Notes: generated by a model from the letters alone, not told the origin. Positions 12,359 to 24,918 are shown, counted from the first letter of the stretch. The stretch: 55,317 bases of DNA from Haplosporangium gracile (GCA_015499985.1 JAAAUF010000174.1:1-55317); one strand, 5' to 3'. A program made the numbers and translations.

Positions 12359-15082
12359 TTAGCGACATATGGCATCATACTCTCGACGGACCATGCCTCC
12401 AACGACAATAGCGCCGTTTGGTCCTCCTTGCATCATTTTGCCAAGACTCAGGGCGTCAAAGTCCCGCTCAGGGCGTGGAAGCTCGCCCCATCGAAGCGGT
12501 CGCATGAAGACAGGGTCCCAGCGTGGACAGCTGAAAATGTATTCGGGATGGAAAAGCCAAAGATGTCCATTGTTCTCGGCGTTCAGGCATTTTTCGCACG
12601 GCTGGGTGATGTGATATCCGACTGCGTTACCACTACTCAAGTTTGAATGACAAAAAACATGAGGATTACAAGCGAGTGAGTAACTCTATTATGCTTTCGC
12701 GGCAAAAAAAAAAAAGTGGCGCGCACATACCAGACGAGACAGGCGGTGTCTTTTATCCTGCATAGACAGTTTGTAGGCTTGTAATCTACCCCAACGAGCT
12801 GTACCCTATGAACCCGTAATCATATTCTCGGCGAGAGGGCGAATGTTAGCGGGTATATCTCAACTGGACTACCTGTCAGAGAAGGAAAAAAGAGGGAAAA
12901 GAAGGACGTACGATTGAGGAGCATCATCTGTAGACAGCAACGCGACACTCTGATCCGCTAGTAACTGGGCCTGAAAAATGAAAAAGAAAATAAAAGAGAG
13001 TGCGGTTAATAAAGATCATGCTATAGAATCAACCACGTTGTTCGACAAGGACCAGAGGCTTACCTTCATTCCGCGTTCGCAAATAATAGTCTCGCAAAAA
13101 TGACATGCCATCCTGACAACCTCCTTCAGGCCAATATTGTATCGTCCTCGATACTCAAGTGGATCCTCGTACCAAGAGGTCGAGGCGGATCCCGCTGAGG
13201 ATGTGTGAGGTGTAGGGGCCCACCCTCCTGCTTCTGCTCGTTCGACAGTCTCAGAATACGACTGTGTAAAACCGTTGACTGCTCGTCGGCGAGGTCCACT
13301 TGGTGATTCATAGTCGTTTGTCGCATTCGGTTGGTGGTATGAATACTGGGTTTGCCCGGTGGCAATGTTGTTAGGTCGGTAAAAGTTTGAGGATGTTGAC
13401 GTGGTTGTGAAAGAAGAGGTGTACTGAGGAAGAGTGAAGGGTTGAGGGTTGATGTACCGAGAGGGGATAGGAATATTGCTTGATGGGCTCACTGGACCAC
13501 TGTTGGCGAATGGTATTGGCGCAACAGTATGAGAACCACGCCTGGTCGCGTCGTGATGTGTTGGGTACGACGTTGGGCTGGTACGGGGAGTGGGTTGAGT
13601 GTCCCATGGTCGAACAGCAGTGAATCCTCCGGTCGTGAAGTAACTACGGTCTTGAGCAAGCTGAGCCTGTTGCTGCTGCTGCCAGTGGTGCTGGTAACGG
13701 TGCTGCTCAAATGAACTGCTGGATCGTATCAAAGAGCCGTAGATAGACCATTGACCACCCTCATTCTCACCAATAATAAGACGGTTACCATCTTGATCCA
13801 TCGGGTCATCCATGCCGCTCCCTCTTCTACCCGAATGACTTGAAAATTCTTGGCCTTGCTGTCGAACATCCTGCTGCTGCTGTTGCGGTTGCCGCTGCGA
13901 TCGCTGTTGTTCCTGTATATCGTGTTGCTGTTGTTGTTGGAGGTTAATGTCTCTGCCAGTGACAAAAGGCCGATAAGGACCGTTACCAAAGCGCAATGCC
14001 TCAGCGCTGCTATTGACGCTGTCGTTTACAACATGATGGCTCGGACGCCCGGCTGATTGGTGCCTGTTAAGTAGAGGCACTCCTGTGGAGGACCGACCAG
14101 GGGGTGGCGAAGAGAGAACAATAGCTGATTCGGCAGTAGGCGAAAAATACGACGACGAAATGGTTGGACGGGGATTGTCGGTCACATTCGAGTAGTGTTC
14201 AGAGTCCATGTGTGGTTCCGTGTTCCGAGAGGAATCCTCTACCCCTGTCGAGATCACCGATTCTCTGGGCGAGTTCAAGGTCTCGTAGGAGGAAGAGGAG
14301 TGGTTGCTAGACTGATTCTGGTTGGCGGCTTCTTGACTCTGTCCGATCTCGGCCAGGGCATTGTCTCGATGGCGTGCATAATCCTCGCGGGCTCGACGCA
14401 TTTGATTCTCAAACTCTCGTTGGTTGTGGATCATGATGTGCTGCAGGTCATAGATGTCTTCGATGACACTGCTAGACGTGCTGTCGTACATCTCCTCATT
14501 GTCCTCTAGCTCCTCTACCTCTAGCATTTGTTCATTAATGTTATCGTCGTTAGGTAGAGTGACGACTTGACCACTAGAACTCTGCTCCTCCAAGGAAGTA
14601 GCTCTGCCCGTAGCGTCTGGCCGGGCAGAGCCTTGCTGATGTTGAGGGCGGGACATATGGATACTGGAAACCGCGGCCAGTAGAGACTGATAGTCTTCAT
14701 TGTCGATGTAGGACTCGATCACTGGATGTTGACTGGTTGCCATTTGACGGGGAGAGCGAACAAATGCGGAAAAGCGAGCTGTGAAATCCGGCGCAGGTTG
14801 ACGAAGCTGAGAGGCGTTGATGTCGTCATGAGAATGATGAGGAGAATGGGTAGACCGGTTGTTGTTCTCTACTGTGTTGAGTGTGCTTTGACGAGCATCG
14901 GCTGATAAGATTGTCTGCGTCGAGTGGTGACGACGATGGCGGTGCTGTGAATGGCGCTGATGGTGATTCAGGTAATGAGCATTTTGAATAGTTGCTCGTT
15001 GGGTTCCATTGAACCCATTGTTACTGCTGTTGCCGTTGTTGGAGGGACCCATTGGTGGGCTCGAGGGATAACTTCCAGGCAT
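12359..15082 (-). CDS. FAM72-domain protein with a long disordered N-terminal region
   Basis: Exons 13064-15082, 12912-12970, 12731-12805 and 12359-12632 give 808 residues in one frame. The last 155 or so match the FAM72 family: MACHFCETIICERGMK, then LLADQSVALLSTD, CLCRIKDTACLVCGNAVGYH and CEKCLNAENNGHLWLFH. The paired cysteines suggest zinc binding. Human FAM72 is only about 149 residues long. FAM72 has been linked in mammals to control of uracil-DNA glycosylase UNG2 and to proliferation; whether that holds in fungi is unknown. The first 650 residues are Ser/Asn/Gln rich with polyQ tracts near 395-425 and no recognisable fold. The acceptor at 12632-12633 was set by the CGNAVGYH match. A stretch of YNIGLKEVV marks the start of the conserved part. 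Confidence 0.85.
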
Positions 15083-16833
15083 ATTGTTAAATCTAACTCA
15101 GGGTTGAAGAAAAATAAGTGTATCGAATGTTAGATATGGTCTGGCAAAGTTATATGGAGTGGAAAGTACCATTATTTACATACCAAAGCAATCGGGACCA
15201 ACTGGTCATAGTCCGTGCGCAAGAGAAGGATGGGGGTTAGGTGGAGCGTTATTAGTGCTGTGAAACGATGAGTAAGGTGTTTGTGAAGGTAAAATAATGA
15301 GAAGAGGAAGGATTACTGCGAAGAGAGAAGTCGAAATAAAAAGGGCTACTGGTTCAAATGTAAAGATAAAGATGGACGAGCAAAGGTTGAATGTTGCCTA
15401 AAAGGAATAGTCGGGGGAGCGAAAAAGAAAACAAGCCTTTCCGAGTTTTGAGTGAGGATATATAGGGGTTGTGACGCTGTGGCATCGTTAGTCGAGTAGA
15501 AGATGGGGTACCCAGGATGTCACTGGGAAAATGCCAGGGAGAGTAGTGTGGGGAAGAAGGGGAGTGGAGGCGTGGGCAAAGACATAAAAAAAAAATCTAA
15601 CACAAAAATAATGGACGCGTGAAACGCGAAGAAAAAAAAAAATCTTTAGTGCGAACAAAGCACAGGGTCATTCAGTGATAGAGAGAAGAGAAACATTTGT
15701 TCACTGGGGGATGGCGAAACATGTTTTTTTTTCTTTCATTAACAGACGAAGAAAACCAGGGTCCTTGGCCAAGGCTGGGGTGCGGGGTAGAATGACAGCC
15801 TTTTGTATTCATTCAGTCTCTCTTGTTCCTCAATCCAGTTCGATGCGAAGACGCGCAACATCCTCAGATATTTATCATGCTTGGTCAGAGGAACTCTAGT
15901 CCTTTGACTTAGCTTGACCATCATTATTAAGTATCGGTCCGTTACCTGCTTGCTTGCTTGCTGGTGTCCTCGCTGATCACGTCTGGCCGAGACATAATTA
16001 GCGACTTTCTGTCTCCCATCGAATCCCTATCCGTGTCTTTGAACTGATGTGGCGAAGTCCGTTCTACTACTCTGCGCCACCAAATCGCGATGCCCTATTT
16101 TCGCTCTTAGTCCACTCTTAGTGAGATCCTGCTGTGCCCGTGCCCACGCGCACGTTAGTGCTAATGTTATATGCAAATGTTCTATTGTTTCTTATGTTCA
16201 GCCCCTGCTTTACTGCCAACTAACCTTCCTTTCCTTCCTATTCTCCTTCAAGGCAAGACAAGAGGACGGGTTGCTTAACTACACAGCCCGTTGTACAGGG
16301 AACAGCGGAACAATAGGCATACAAGAATAACCAATGCAAACAAATAGCAATAACAGAATCGGCTCAGTCACTTATTGGCTTTTCTATTTCGATGAGGCAG
16401 TGTCCACCTCTTCTTTTGTATATGTTTTTGTGCCTTTTGTATTTGTGTGTTCAGCTATCCATCTATTTATTCTCTTCAACTGTTATCACCTTTGTCTTTC
16501 GGTCCATCTCTAGTTTTTCGGTGTATCCGCAACATGATGTTGCCGTTATATTCTGTGGATAGACCGACAGGTTGCCAGAGTAACCAGGCACTATAGAAGA
16601 GCGTGATGTGCATAGTGGCGCCTGTCTGTCGTTTGTTCACATGGCATTCGCGCGTCAATTCTCGAGTGATGTTGACCTCCTTACCCTCGATTTTTTCTCC
16701 CTTTTGTTCCCCTCATTCACTTTGCCTTTCTTTTGCTCTTGCTCTTTGTTGTTGCTCATTGCTTTGCCTCGTGTCCCTTATTATTCTTCTCCATTGTACC
16801 TCTTCACTTCTCACTTAGACCTTCTACTTTCCC

Positions 16834-16874
<41 letters not shown>

Positions 16875-17293
16875 CTGTTTCTGCCTTTTCTCACCCACTT
16901 CCTTGTATTTTCTTCCCTTTCGCCTTTCCCTCTCTCGTTTCTCGTTTCTCTTTTCTCTTTTTCCCTTTCACCTTTCTTCCTCTGTTCTGTTCACTCGTCC
17001 CTTTTTTTTTCGTTCCCGCCAAGTGTCTTACTGTACTGCCGCCACCACTCACTCGCTCAGTCACGCACTCACTCCTCCTTTCTTTCTTTCATTTCTTTCG
17101 AACAAACCCATCAACCATCCTCACGCTCACTCACACATAGACACACAGACACACACTCACCTCCTTTTCGTATATACTACATCCACACCAACACTCTCCT
17201 TAGTCCCTCAACCAGCACACTCGCATACACACATTAGACATAACTGCCTCACTCACTCCATCACAGACAACACAACCAGAGAGTTGCACATCT
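15083..17293. other. 2.2-kb divergent intergenic region with pyrimidine-rich LRG1 leader
   Basis: This region separates the FAM72-domain gene (leftward) from the Lrg1-like gene (rightward) and presumably holds both promoters. No open frame here resembles a protein family. From about 16680 to 17290 the plus strand is strongly C/T and then C/A rich, with a CT microsatellite at 16840-16870, which looks like a long leader. A short CTTG repeat lies near 15946-15961. I found no tRNA or other RNA gene in it. Confidence 0.55.
16840..16870 (+). repeat. CT dinucleotide microsatellite
   Basis: About fifteen CT units in a row lie within a longer pyrimidine tract upstream of the Lrg1-like start codon. 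The tract is directly visible; any role in transcription or start-site choice is inference. Confidence 0.95.
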
Positions 17294-20200
17294 ATGCCAC
17301 ATCAGCTGCCCCACGATCAGCAAGAATCGAGCCCTGCCGCTCATTCATTGACCGACAGGCCACCGCAAGAGCCACAACCCACCACCTCAGCTCTACCTCA
17401 GCAACAACATCAACAACAGAGTCGATCGTCGCGAGACCTGGCCACACCGTCCTTTCCCCAACAGACAGACCAGCCTCGTCTGCAGAGCCATCCCGTCCAG
17501 ACATCATCCACCCCTCCAAAGCCCGAACTTGCCCCTGCAGTCCAGAATTGCGGCAAGTGCGAGTTGCAGATGCAAGGGTCCTTTGTCCGTGCATTAGGCG
17601 CCACTTACCATCTCGACTGCTTTAGATGTTTGGTAAGCTAAGCCCTTCTTACACTCATTCACTCACTCCAGAGTCCATACCCTCTCCTTTTCCTTTTTGT
17701 CTTTGGAGAGACAAGAACGTTACTGCAACCGAGCCCATCAGCAACAATAATACCCCCCCTCCCCCCTTCTTCTCATATTGGAGCAGTTGTCTCTCCCTTG
17801 TTGATGCTAACTGTCCAGCTGTATCTCCTTTTGCGGTCGACTTTTGCTTAGGATTGCGATGAGATTGTCGCTTCAAAGTTCTTTCCCATTACCGAGGCAG
17901 ACGGCCGACAATACCCTCTCTGTGAACGCGACTACTTTCGCCGATTGAACATGGTTTGTCATTCCTGCGGCGAAGCGCTCCGGGGAAGTTACATCACCGC
18001 CCTGGACCACAAGTACCACATCGAGCACTTTACCTGTTCTGTCTGCCCGACTGTCTTTGGACCACAGGATTCGTACTATGAACATGATGGCAAGGTCTAT
18101 TGTCATTACCACTATTCTCTCTGTTACGCCGCCAAGTGTGCCGGCTGCAGGACCGCCATCCTCAAGCAATTCGTTGAGATCAATCGAAACAGCCAGGATG
18201 AGCATTGGCATCCCGAGTGCTATATGATTCACAAGGTATGTTTGGTTTTGTTTGTTTTACGACTTTTGCGCATCTTCGCACAATGCTGGAATCGTGGCAG
18301 AGCAAATATAGTTGTTTTATTCTTTGACCTTCTATACTCCGGATGGGGGGGCATTCGCCCAAAACAACAGAAGGGGGAAAAAAAAAGAAAGTTGCACCGC
18401 TAAGTTTTTATTTCGTGCCACGCCCTATTCTTTTTAAAGAATCCATGACACAACCACAACATTCCAAGGTGACGCTGGCTCTCGCCTCAGTGTCGGTATG
18501 TTGGTAGGCAGAAGCGCGCTAATGACATAACCCCCATTTTTTTTCCCCCTTGCTTTCGTCTTTTTTCTACTTTGCACTTTAGTTCTGGAATGTCAAACTG
18601 TCCTTTACTTCCGAGGAGGAAGAAGAGCAGATAAAGTCCGAGGAGGAATGCATCGAGGACTCGACAACAGCAGCCGCAGAAATTCTCGCCTCACGGACAA
18701 GCATGGAGCAAAGAACACCAGAAGAACTCAAGCGAGCCCAACAGCACATGGAGGAGAAAGTATACCAAATCTGGACAGTTCTTTCTGCATTTGAAGAGTC
18801 GTCTGCAGGATGCATTTCTGAGATGTTGCTTCATGTGTCCAACGGCGCATATTACGACGGAGTTCAAATGGCCGAAAAGTTCATCCTTCACGTCGAGATT
18901 TTGTTCAGCGCTATCGATGATCTGGAGGCTCAGATGAAGGAGGTCGACAATAAAAACGGTAATGGGACCACACTGGAGCTATATTTACACTTTGGCTATC
19001 ATTCCGAATTGCTCCTTATTATTGTGCTAGGTGATGGGAAAACAAAGCCTGGGACCTAATCGCCTTTTTTCAATGTTTTTTTACTCTAGATCTGGGTCAT
19101 GGGCGTGAAGCCAAGATGCTTTGCAAGAAAATTGTCAACTTCTTCTCGTTGCTCTCGCATACCCAGGAAAGCGGCGTCCGGCGTCTCGGTATGACCCAAG
19201 AATTGCTTTCCCTCGTCACAGGACTCGCCCACTACCTCAAGATTCTGATCCGCATCGCCCTCACCTGTGCTTTGAAGCTGGAACGCCAGTACCACTCCAC
19301 AACAGTCATTGCCCGCTTCCTCAACAAACTCATGGAGCTCGCCAACAAGGACAAATGTCTACGGGATTTGCATGGAAAGGGCAGCATCGATGCCGAAGTG
19401 ACCTCGGACTTGTGTCTCTCCTGTCGGATCACTATCGAGGACGAGTGCTTCACATTCGACCATCACCATCGTTGGCATCCAAAGTGCCTGATCTGCTCCG
19501 GATGCGCCAAACCTCTCTCCCCTGTTTACTATGACGTCTTATTCGATGCAACCCGTGGATCTGTCTTTTGTCAACAATGCAAGACGCCCGAGTCCGAAAT
19601 CGGATTCTCTCATGTCACAAAATTGGAGCAATACACTTTTCTCCTGCGTGTTGCCTTGATCCGTCTGGAAAACCTGCTTCATCTGAAAGGTAAATTAAAT
19701 AAGAGTCAAATGATCAGCAGTTTTTACTCGATGCGTTCTAAGTATCATGCTTATCATACTTTAAATCTATTTTCTACAGGCGATGAGTCAGGACAAGAAG
19801 TTGATCAACGTGGACGCCATCTTGGAGCAGCCTCTACAGCAGACCCCCTTTTGCCACCAGGAGTTGTAAGGAAGGATTCACGTTCGAAATCGTACTCTTC
19901 AGACGATAATCGGCAATATGAGCCCATTCACCTGGGCGACATTAAGCGTGTCAAGTCGACTCATTTGGATAGGAAGCTTTCAAACTCGGCACGGATTGCA
20001 AGGAGGCAGACGGTTATTGAGCATCAACGGCGACGACCCCCAGGTGGGGATACCAGCGTCAGCGAAGCAGTGGAAGGTCAAGAACATACGATTCACACGG
20101 ATCCCGAAGTTTCTATGCTGGAATTTGAAATTATTGACGAGTCTGAGATCACGAACGATGATGACGATACTGCCCAGGTTGAGCACCGTAAATCCACAGC

Positions 20201-22095
20201 ACCATTAACCCTTTCGGATCTAACGGACAAGCTACGCATCACAACGGCTACGAATGGATCACCCAGCGCATCTCTCAGGGGGCGGTCAGGACATGGATCG
20301 GCGCATGGATCGCAACACCTTCAGCTTCCTAGCGGCTCAAATCGCAAGCGACAATATCTGAATGAACTGTCGGCTCTGGAACTGTTTATTGTCAAGCACC
20401 TTGCTGTTCTGATGTTGGCGCCTGTGGTTTCAGAGTACTTTACGCCTGAGGAGCTTTTAGACTTGATTGGGCAGCGCAAGCAGACGCTCTGGGGACGATT
20501 TGTCAAGGGTCTTAAGACTGACAAGAAGAAGTCTAAAGGTATCAGCCAACCCATTGGTCTTTTTTTTTTTTTTTTTGGGCTGGATGTGGAATCCGTTTAC
20601 CGTTTAAATTGTAGCTGACGAGAGTGATTCTTTTGTGAGACGTTAGTAGAAGGAACCTTTGGAGTACCACTTGAGCTGCTGGTGGAGCGTAATGGTGTGG
20701 ATTCAGCACTGGGAGCAGGACCTGGTCGTATCCGTATCCCCAGTTTCGTTGACGATAGCATTTCGGCAATGCGTAATATGGGTAAGTTTTTCGCCCTTAT
20801 TTACACTGCTTGATGTGACGCGAGAGTTTATTCAGTAACTAATAGTGATTTTACTGCTTTATAACAGATATGTCTGTGGAGGGCGTGTTCAGGAAGAATG
20901 GAAACATCAGGAGGCTCAAGGAGTTGAGTGAGGCGATTGATAAAGACCCAGCTTCTGTGAACTTGAACGATGACAACCCTGTGCAAGTCGCTGCACTTTT
21001 GAAAAAGTTTTTACGCGATCTTCCCGACCCACTTTTGACTTTCAAGCTTCACCGTCTGTTTATTGTTTCTCAGAGTAAGTCCGAGTTACATGATGCCCTG
21101 GCTTTGTCGTTCCTATCGGTACGGTGTGTTTTAGTGATATGTGAGAGGCCGCAGTCTAATAGCCACGTTGTTTTCACGCTTACTGTGAATAGAGATGGAG
21201 GATGAAGGTATCCGAAAGATGATCCTTCATTTGACATGCTGCCTGTTACCTAAGACGAACCGCGACAGTATGGAGGCAATATGCTTGTTTTTACGCTGGG
21301 TTGCGTCATTTTCGCACGTGGATGAAGAAACTGGCAGCAAGATGGATCTCCATAACCTGGCGACGGTCATTACTCCCAACGTTCTGTACTCAAAGTCCAA
21401 GGATCCTATCAAAGACGAGAGTTTTTTGGCCATTGAGGCTGTCATGGGACTCCTTGAATATCAGGACGACTTCTGTGTGGTAAGTTGCCTTTTGGATGAT
21501 TGTTTGTGCGTTTTTGCTGTGCTTTTGCGGGCAAAAGGAGTTATGCTGATTGCATATTTGGTCACTTGACTTTGCTGCTACGTAGGTTCCGGAGGATCTA
21601 TCGCTAATTCTGAGCGATCAGGATTTGGTCGAATCGTCTACGGATCTGTCTTCTAAGGATATTCTGAAGCGATGTGAGAACCTTGTTAAGACCAAGGTCA
21701 AAAAGTCGCACTCTGTTGGCGACCTCTACCAGGATCACACGTCTAGTCAAGGACAGAGCCAACAGACTAACGGGCATTACCACGAAGGAGAGATCCATGG
21801 AACTTTTACAGTAAAACCAGACATTCTTTTTCAGACTTCAGGAGGACAGGGGGGCGTTGCTAGAGAAGCATCTGTCCCTGTGGTGATTCAGCAGCCAGGT
21901 TCAAAGACGACGCACCATCACCACAACAGCCACCACAACAACCATAACCACAGCCACAACCATCACCCTCATGGACTTTCGACTTCTAACCCATCGCCTT
22001 CTACTTCGTCGTCGATGGGACCTATGCGAATACCCGAGCGAATCCCTGCCGTGGCAGTTGACGGAGGAAAGGGCGCTACACCCATGTCATTATAG
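17294..22095 (+). CDS. LRG1: Rho GTPase-activating protein with LIM domains, Lrg1 type
   Basis: Lrg1-type proteins switch off Rho1 and thereby restrain the cell-wall integrity pathway and glucan synthesis at growth sites. Exons are 17294-17632, 17852-18235, 18583-18958, 19090-19689, 19780-20538, 20647-20781, 20868-21074, 21193-21479 and 21586-22095, giving 1198 residues. LIM1 is at about 86-142, LIM2 at 149-204, a half-LIM (CAGC...HWHPEC) at 210-237 and a further LIM (CLSC...CQQC) at 475-530. The RhoGAP domain spans about 820-1029 with the arginine finger in VEGVFRKNG (R873). The domain order LIM-LIM-LIM-RhoGAP is that of yeast Lrg1. The N-terminus is Gln/Pro rich and the C-terminus has His/Asn-rich repeats. 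The intron at 19690-19779 is 90 nt and stop-free, so its retention would keep the frame. Confidence 0.93.
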
Positions 22096-22281
22096 TGCAT
22101 TTTTTTTTGTCATGTTACAATCGTCTCTTTCGAAAATATACCTTTTTTTTTTTTTACCACGTCCTTTCTCGAACACCATCACTCTTCCCTCAATTCCTAT
22201 TCTTGCGCGCGTCCTGTCTGTTTTATACCTTTTGCTTTATTCCAACAATGAATGGGGATATATGTATATATGTTTTCTTTT

Positions 22282-23002
22282 CTAAAGAGCAAGAGCAAAC
22301 CATCCAGCAATAAGGACAATACCTCCAAGAGGAGTGGCGAGCCCGAGACGGAAGGTACGGGAAATGGTCTTGTCGGTATCGAGGATCAAGGTGTAGATCG
22401 AGCCCGAGAAGAGGGTGGTGCCGAGGAGGATCAAGGGAGCGGCGTATCTGCTGGAGCGGGCCAAGAGTGTGGGGGACTGGGAGATGGCTAGCAAGGCGAC
22501 TGAGTGGATCAGCTGGATGTTTGCGGCGCTGTTCCATGCCTTTTTGGAATCGGATTATTTTTAAGAGGAGGGTGGAAGAAAATGAGTGAATGAATGAGGA
22601 GCGGAGATAATTAGTGGTAATCAGGCACCACGCGACTATCATTTTGTTGCCATTTTTGTCACGGAATAAGAGTGAGTTAGTAATGGAAGGGAGGTTTTCT
22701 TGTTACCTTGAGCTTGCCGGCATCGTTGTTGACGCGCTTCTCGAGGCCATGGGCACCATAGGCAGCGGTCATGACACCCAAGCCACCTATCGTTTATCCA
22801 GACCAAGATGTGTGGGCTGTTTAATTGGAAGCAGCTTTGCAAATTGTGCTATTCGACAATTCATGGACATAGACGTCGTCTTTTGTCTTTGTGTATTTTT
22901 TCAACTCTTTGTTGCCTTTTTTTTTTTCTTTTTTTATTCTTTGCGTCTTATCTTTTTCTTACCAACCAAGCTTGCGGCGCGAAGATAAAATGTCGACGAC
23001 AT
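22282..23002 (-). CDS. small DUF423/TMEM256-family membrane protein
   Basis: Exons 22963-23002, 22707-22786 and 22282-22539 give 125 residues. The sequence shows the family pattern: an N-terminal hydrophobic segment, the small-residue motif GVMTAAYGAHGLEKR, then WNSAANIQLIHSVALLAI and two further hydrophobic segments (LILLGTTLFSGSIYTLI and GGIVLIAGWFALAL), so about four membrane helices. The family is found from bacteria (YgdD) to animals (TMEM256), and its biochemical role is not established. Mitochondrial or other organelle membranes are plausible but not shown by the sequence. The gene is convergent with LRG1, and only 186 bases separate the two stop codons. Confidence 0.85.
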
Positions 23003-23393
23003 GGTTGTTTTATGTGCTAATGTTTTTAGTAGGAGGAAAAGGCGAATGGAGAAGTGAATGACGAGAAAGGGGTTTCTGGTCGTTCAGTAAGCCCTTTCCG
23101 TCCCGAGACGAAACGGGATGTCATGTGATGAATTTAGCCCTTAAGGCGTTTACTTTGCAGCGTCCGAAAGATTCCCACGAATGAAAAGAAAAGTAAAAAG
23201 TTGCGATAGATCAAAAAAAAAAAATGAGAGACAGACACATGAAAGTTTGAATAACTTTTTTTTTTTTATTCTATTCAAGAGTTGGTATGATACAAGGGGT
23301 GTTGTTGTTGTTGTTGTTGTTGTTGTTTTGCACGAAGCCGCAATGCAATTGAAAAAAATCGAAAGAAAAAGGGAAAGAAAAGAGGAGGGTAAT
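23003..23393. other. spacer with GTT repeat between two minus-strand genes
   Basis: This 391-base stretch contains the promoter side of the DUF423 gene and the 3' flank of PDX1. It holds poly-T and poly-A runs and a GTT microsatellite at about 23300-23326. No gene is visible; the plus-strand open frame crossing it is the antisense of PDX1. Confidence 0.5.
23300..23326 (+). repeat. GTT trinucleotide microsatellite
   Basis: About nine GTT units lie just downstream of the PDX1 stop codon, so the PDX1 transcript would carry an AAC repeat in its 3' untranslated region if it extends this far. Confidence 0.9.
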
Positions 23394-24918
23394 TTACCAA
23401 CCGCGGGAAGCATAGAGCTGGTCCTTGGGGATCTCCGAGATGTTAATGCCGACCATGGCCTCACCAAGGTCCTCAGAGACCTCAGCAAGAACCTTGGGGT
23501 CCTTGTAGTGAGTAACAGCCTGGACAATAGCACGGGCACGCTTGGCTGGGTCACCAGACTTGAAGATACCGGAACCAACAAAGACACCATCGCATCCCAA
23601 CTGCATCATCAAGGCAGCATCAGCAGGGGTAGCAACACCACCGGCAGCAAAGTTGACAACAGGCAAGCGACCAAGCTTGGCAGTCTCCTTAAGCAAGTGG
23701 TAGGGGGCCTGGATCTCCTTGGCGTAGGTGAACAACTCGGAATCATCCATCAACTGGGCCTTGCGGATCTCGGCCTTGACGGTGCGGCAGTGACGGACGG
23801 CCTCGACAACGTTACCAGTACCGGCCTCACCCTTGGTGCGGATCATGGCAGCACCCTCGTTAATGCGACGGAGAGCTTCACCGAGGTTCTTGCAGCCGCA
23901 GACGAAGGGAACCTTGTAGTCGTGCTTGTTGATGTGGTTTGACTCGTCGGCGGGGGTCAGGACTTCGGACTCGTCAATGTAATCGACTCCCAAAGACTCA
24001 ATGATCTGGAATGTGTCGAAAGTGAGGGAAATGGGACGAAAAAAAAAAAGAAGTAAACAATGATTTGTTGTTAGGGTGAGATAGATAGAAATTAAAATGT
24101 GGTACTAACATCTTGACAAAATAACGTTTTCTTTTCTTCTCTCGTCTTTTCTTCCTGAGCTGAGGTCTTTTGCTTGGCTTTGTGCTCACTGTCGTTTGCT
24201 CGTCGTATGTGTCGTATATGAAAAAGGGTGTGTGAAGAGTGAATGTGATGATTTACCTGGGCCTCGACAATGTGACCGATGCGGACCTTGGCCATGACGG
24301 GGATGGAGACAGCGTTGATGATCTCACGGATCATTCTGGGATCCGACATACGGGCAACACCACCTAAAAGTTAGTCAAGCGAAGGAAGGAGAAGAGGAGA
24401 GAGAGTGCATTTGAATGAGTCAACCTTGATTCGCAATATTTGTTTGTAACGACTCAGGGACAGGAAGAGAGATCTACTGTTGCAAAGGTAGATCAAAGAG
24501 GAAAGCAACTCCTTTTAGATGATTGAAGGAAGCCTTACCGTTCTTGCGAATATCGGCGGGGACACGCTCCAAGGCCATGACGGCACAGGCACCGGCAGCC
24601 TCGGCGATCAAAGCCTGCTCGACGTTAATGACATCCATGATCACTCCTCCCTAGTTGCCGTTATGAACGCAAGGAAGGAAGAAAAAAGGAGATCAAAAAG
24701 GAGGAAGAAGAATTAATATTTACTTGTTCTACTGTTTATCCCGAGTGCGCTTGTTTGTTACGTTGCGAAGCAGCTTGAAAGAACTTGAGGTGTACCTTGA
24801 GCATCTGGGCGAGACCGGCCTTGACGTTGAAGGAGGCAACATGAGGGACCTCAGAGTTGGCAGAGAGGGCAGCGGTGTCCTGAGCGGGAACCAAGTTGGT
24901 AGGGGTAGCGAAGGTCAT
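23394..24918 (-). CDS. SNZ1: pyridoxal 5'-phosphate synthase, synthase subunit PDX1/SNZ
   Basis: This enzyme builds pyridoxal phosphate from ribose 5-phosphate, glyceraldehyde 3-phosphate and ammonia delivered by the PDX2/SNO glutaminase. Exons 24796-24918, 24539-24650, 24257-24363 and 23394-24005 give 317 residues. The catalytic residues line up with Bacillus PdxS after an offset of 23: D47 (MDVINVEQA), K104 ([12 protein letters not shown]) and K172 ([10 protein letters not shown]). The C-terminal phosphate-binding turns [14 protein letters not shown] and [14 protein letters not shown] are intact. The start ATG at 24918 gives a short leader, [10 protein letters not shown], slightly longer than in yeast Snz1. 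No SNO partner gene is in the window. The gene faces away from the RCC2-like gene across a 2-kb spacer. Confidence 0.97.

Noticed and set aside
16608..17625. Overlapping plus-strand frames rich in Ser, Leu and Phe
   Set aside because: They arise from the CT-rich leader of LRG1 and change frame against the LIM-domain exon.
23181..23942. 253-codon open frame on the plus strand
   Set aside because: It is antisense to PDX1, whose minus-strand frame carries all catalytic residues.
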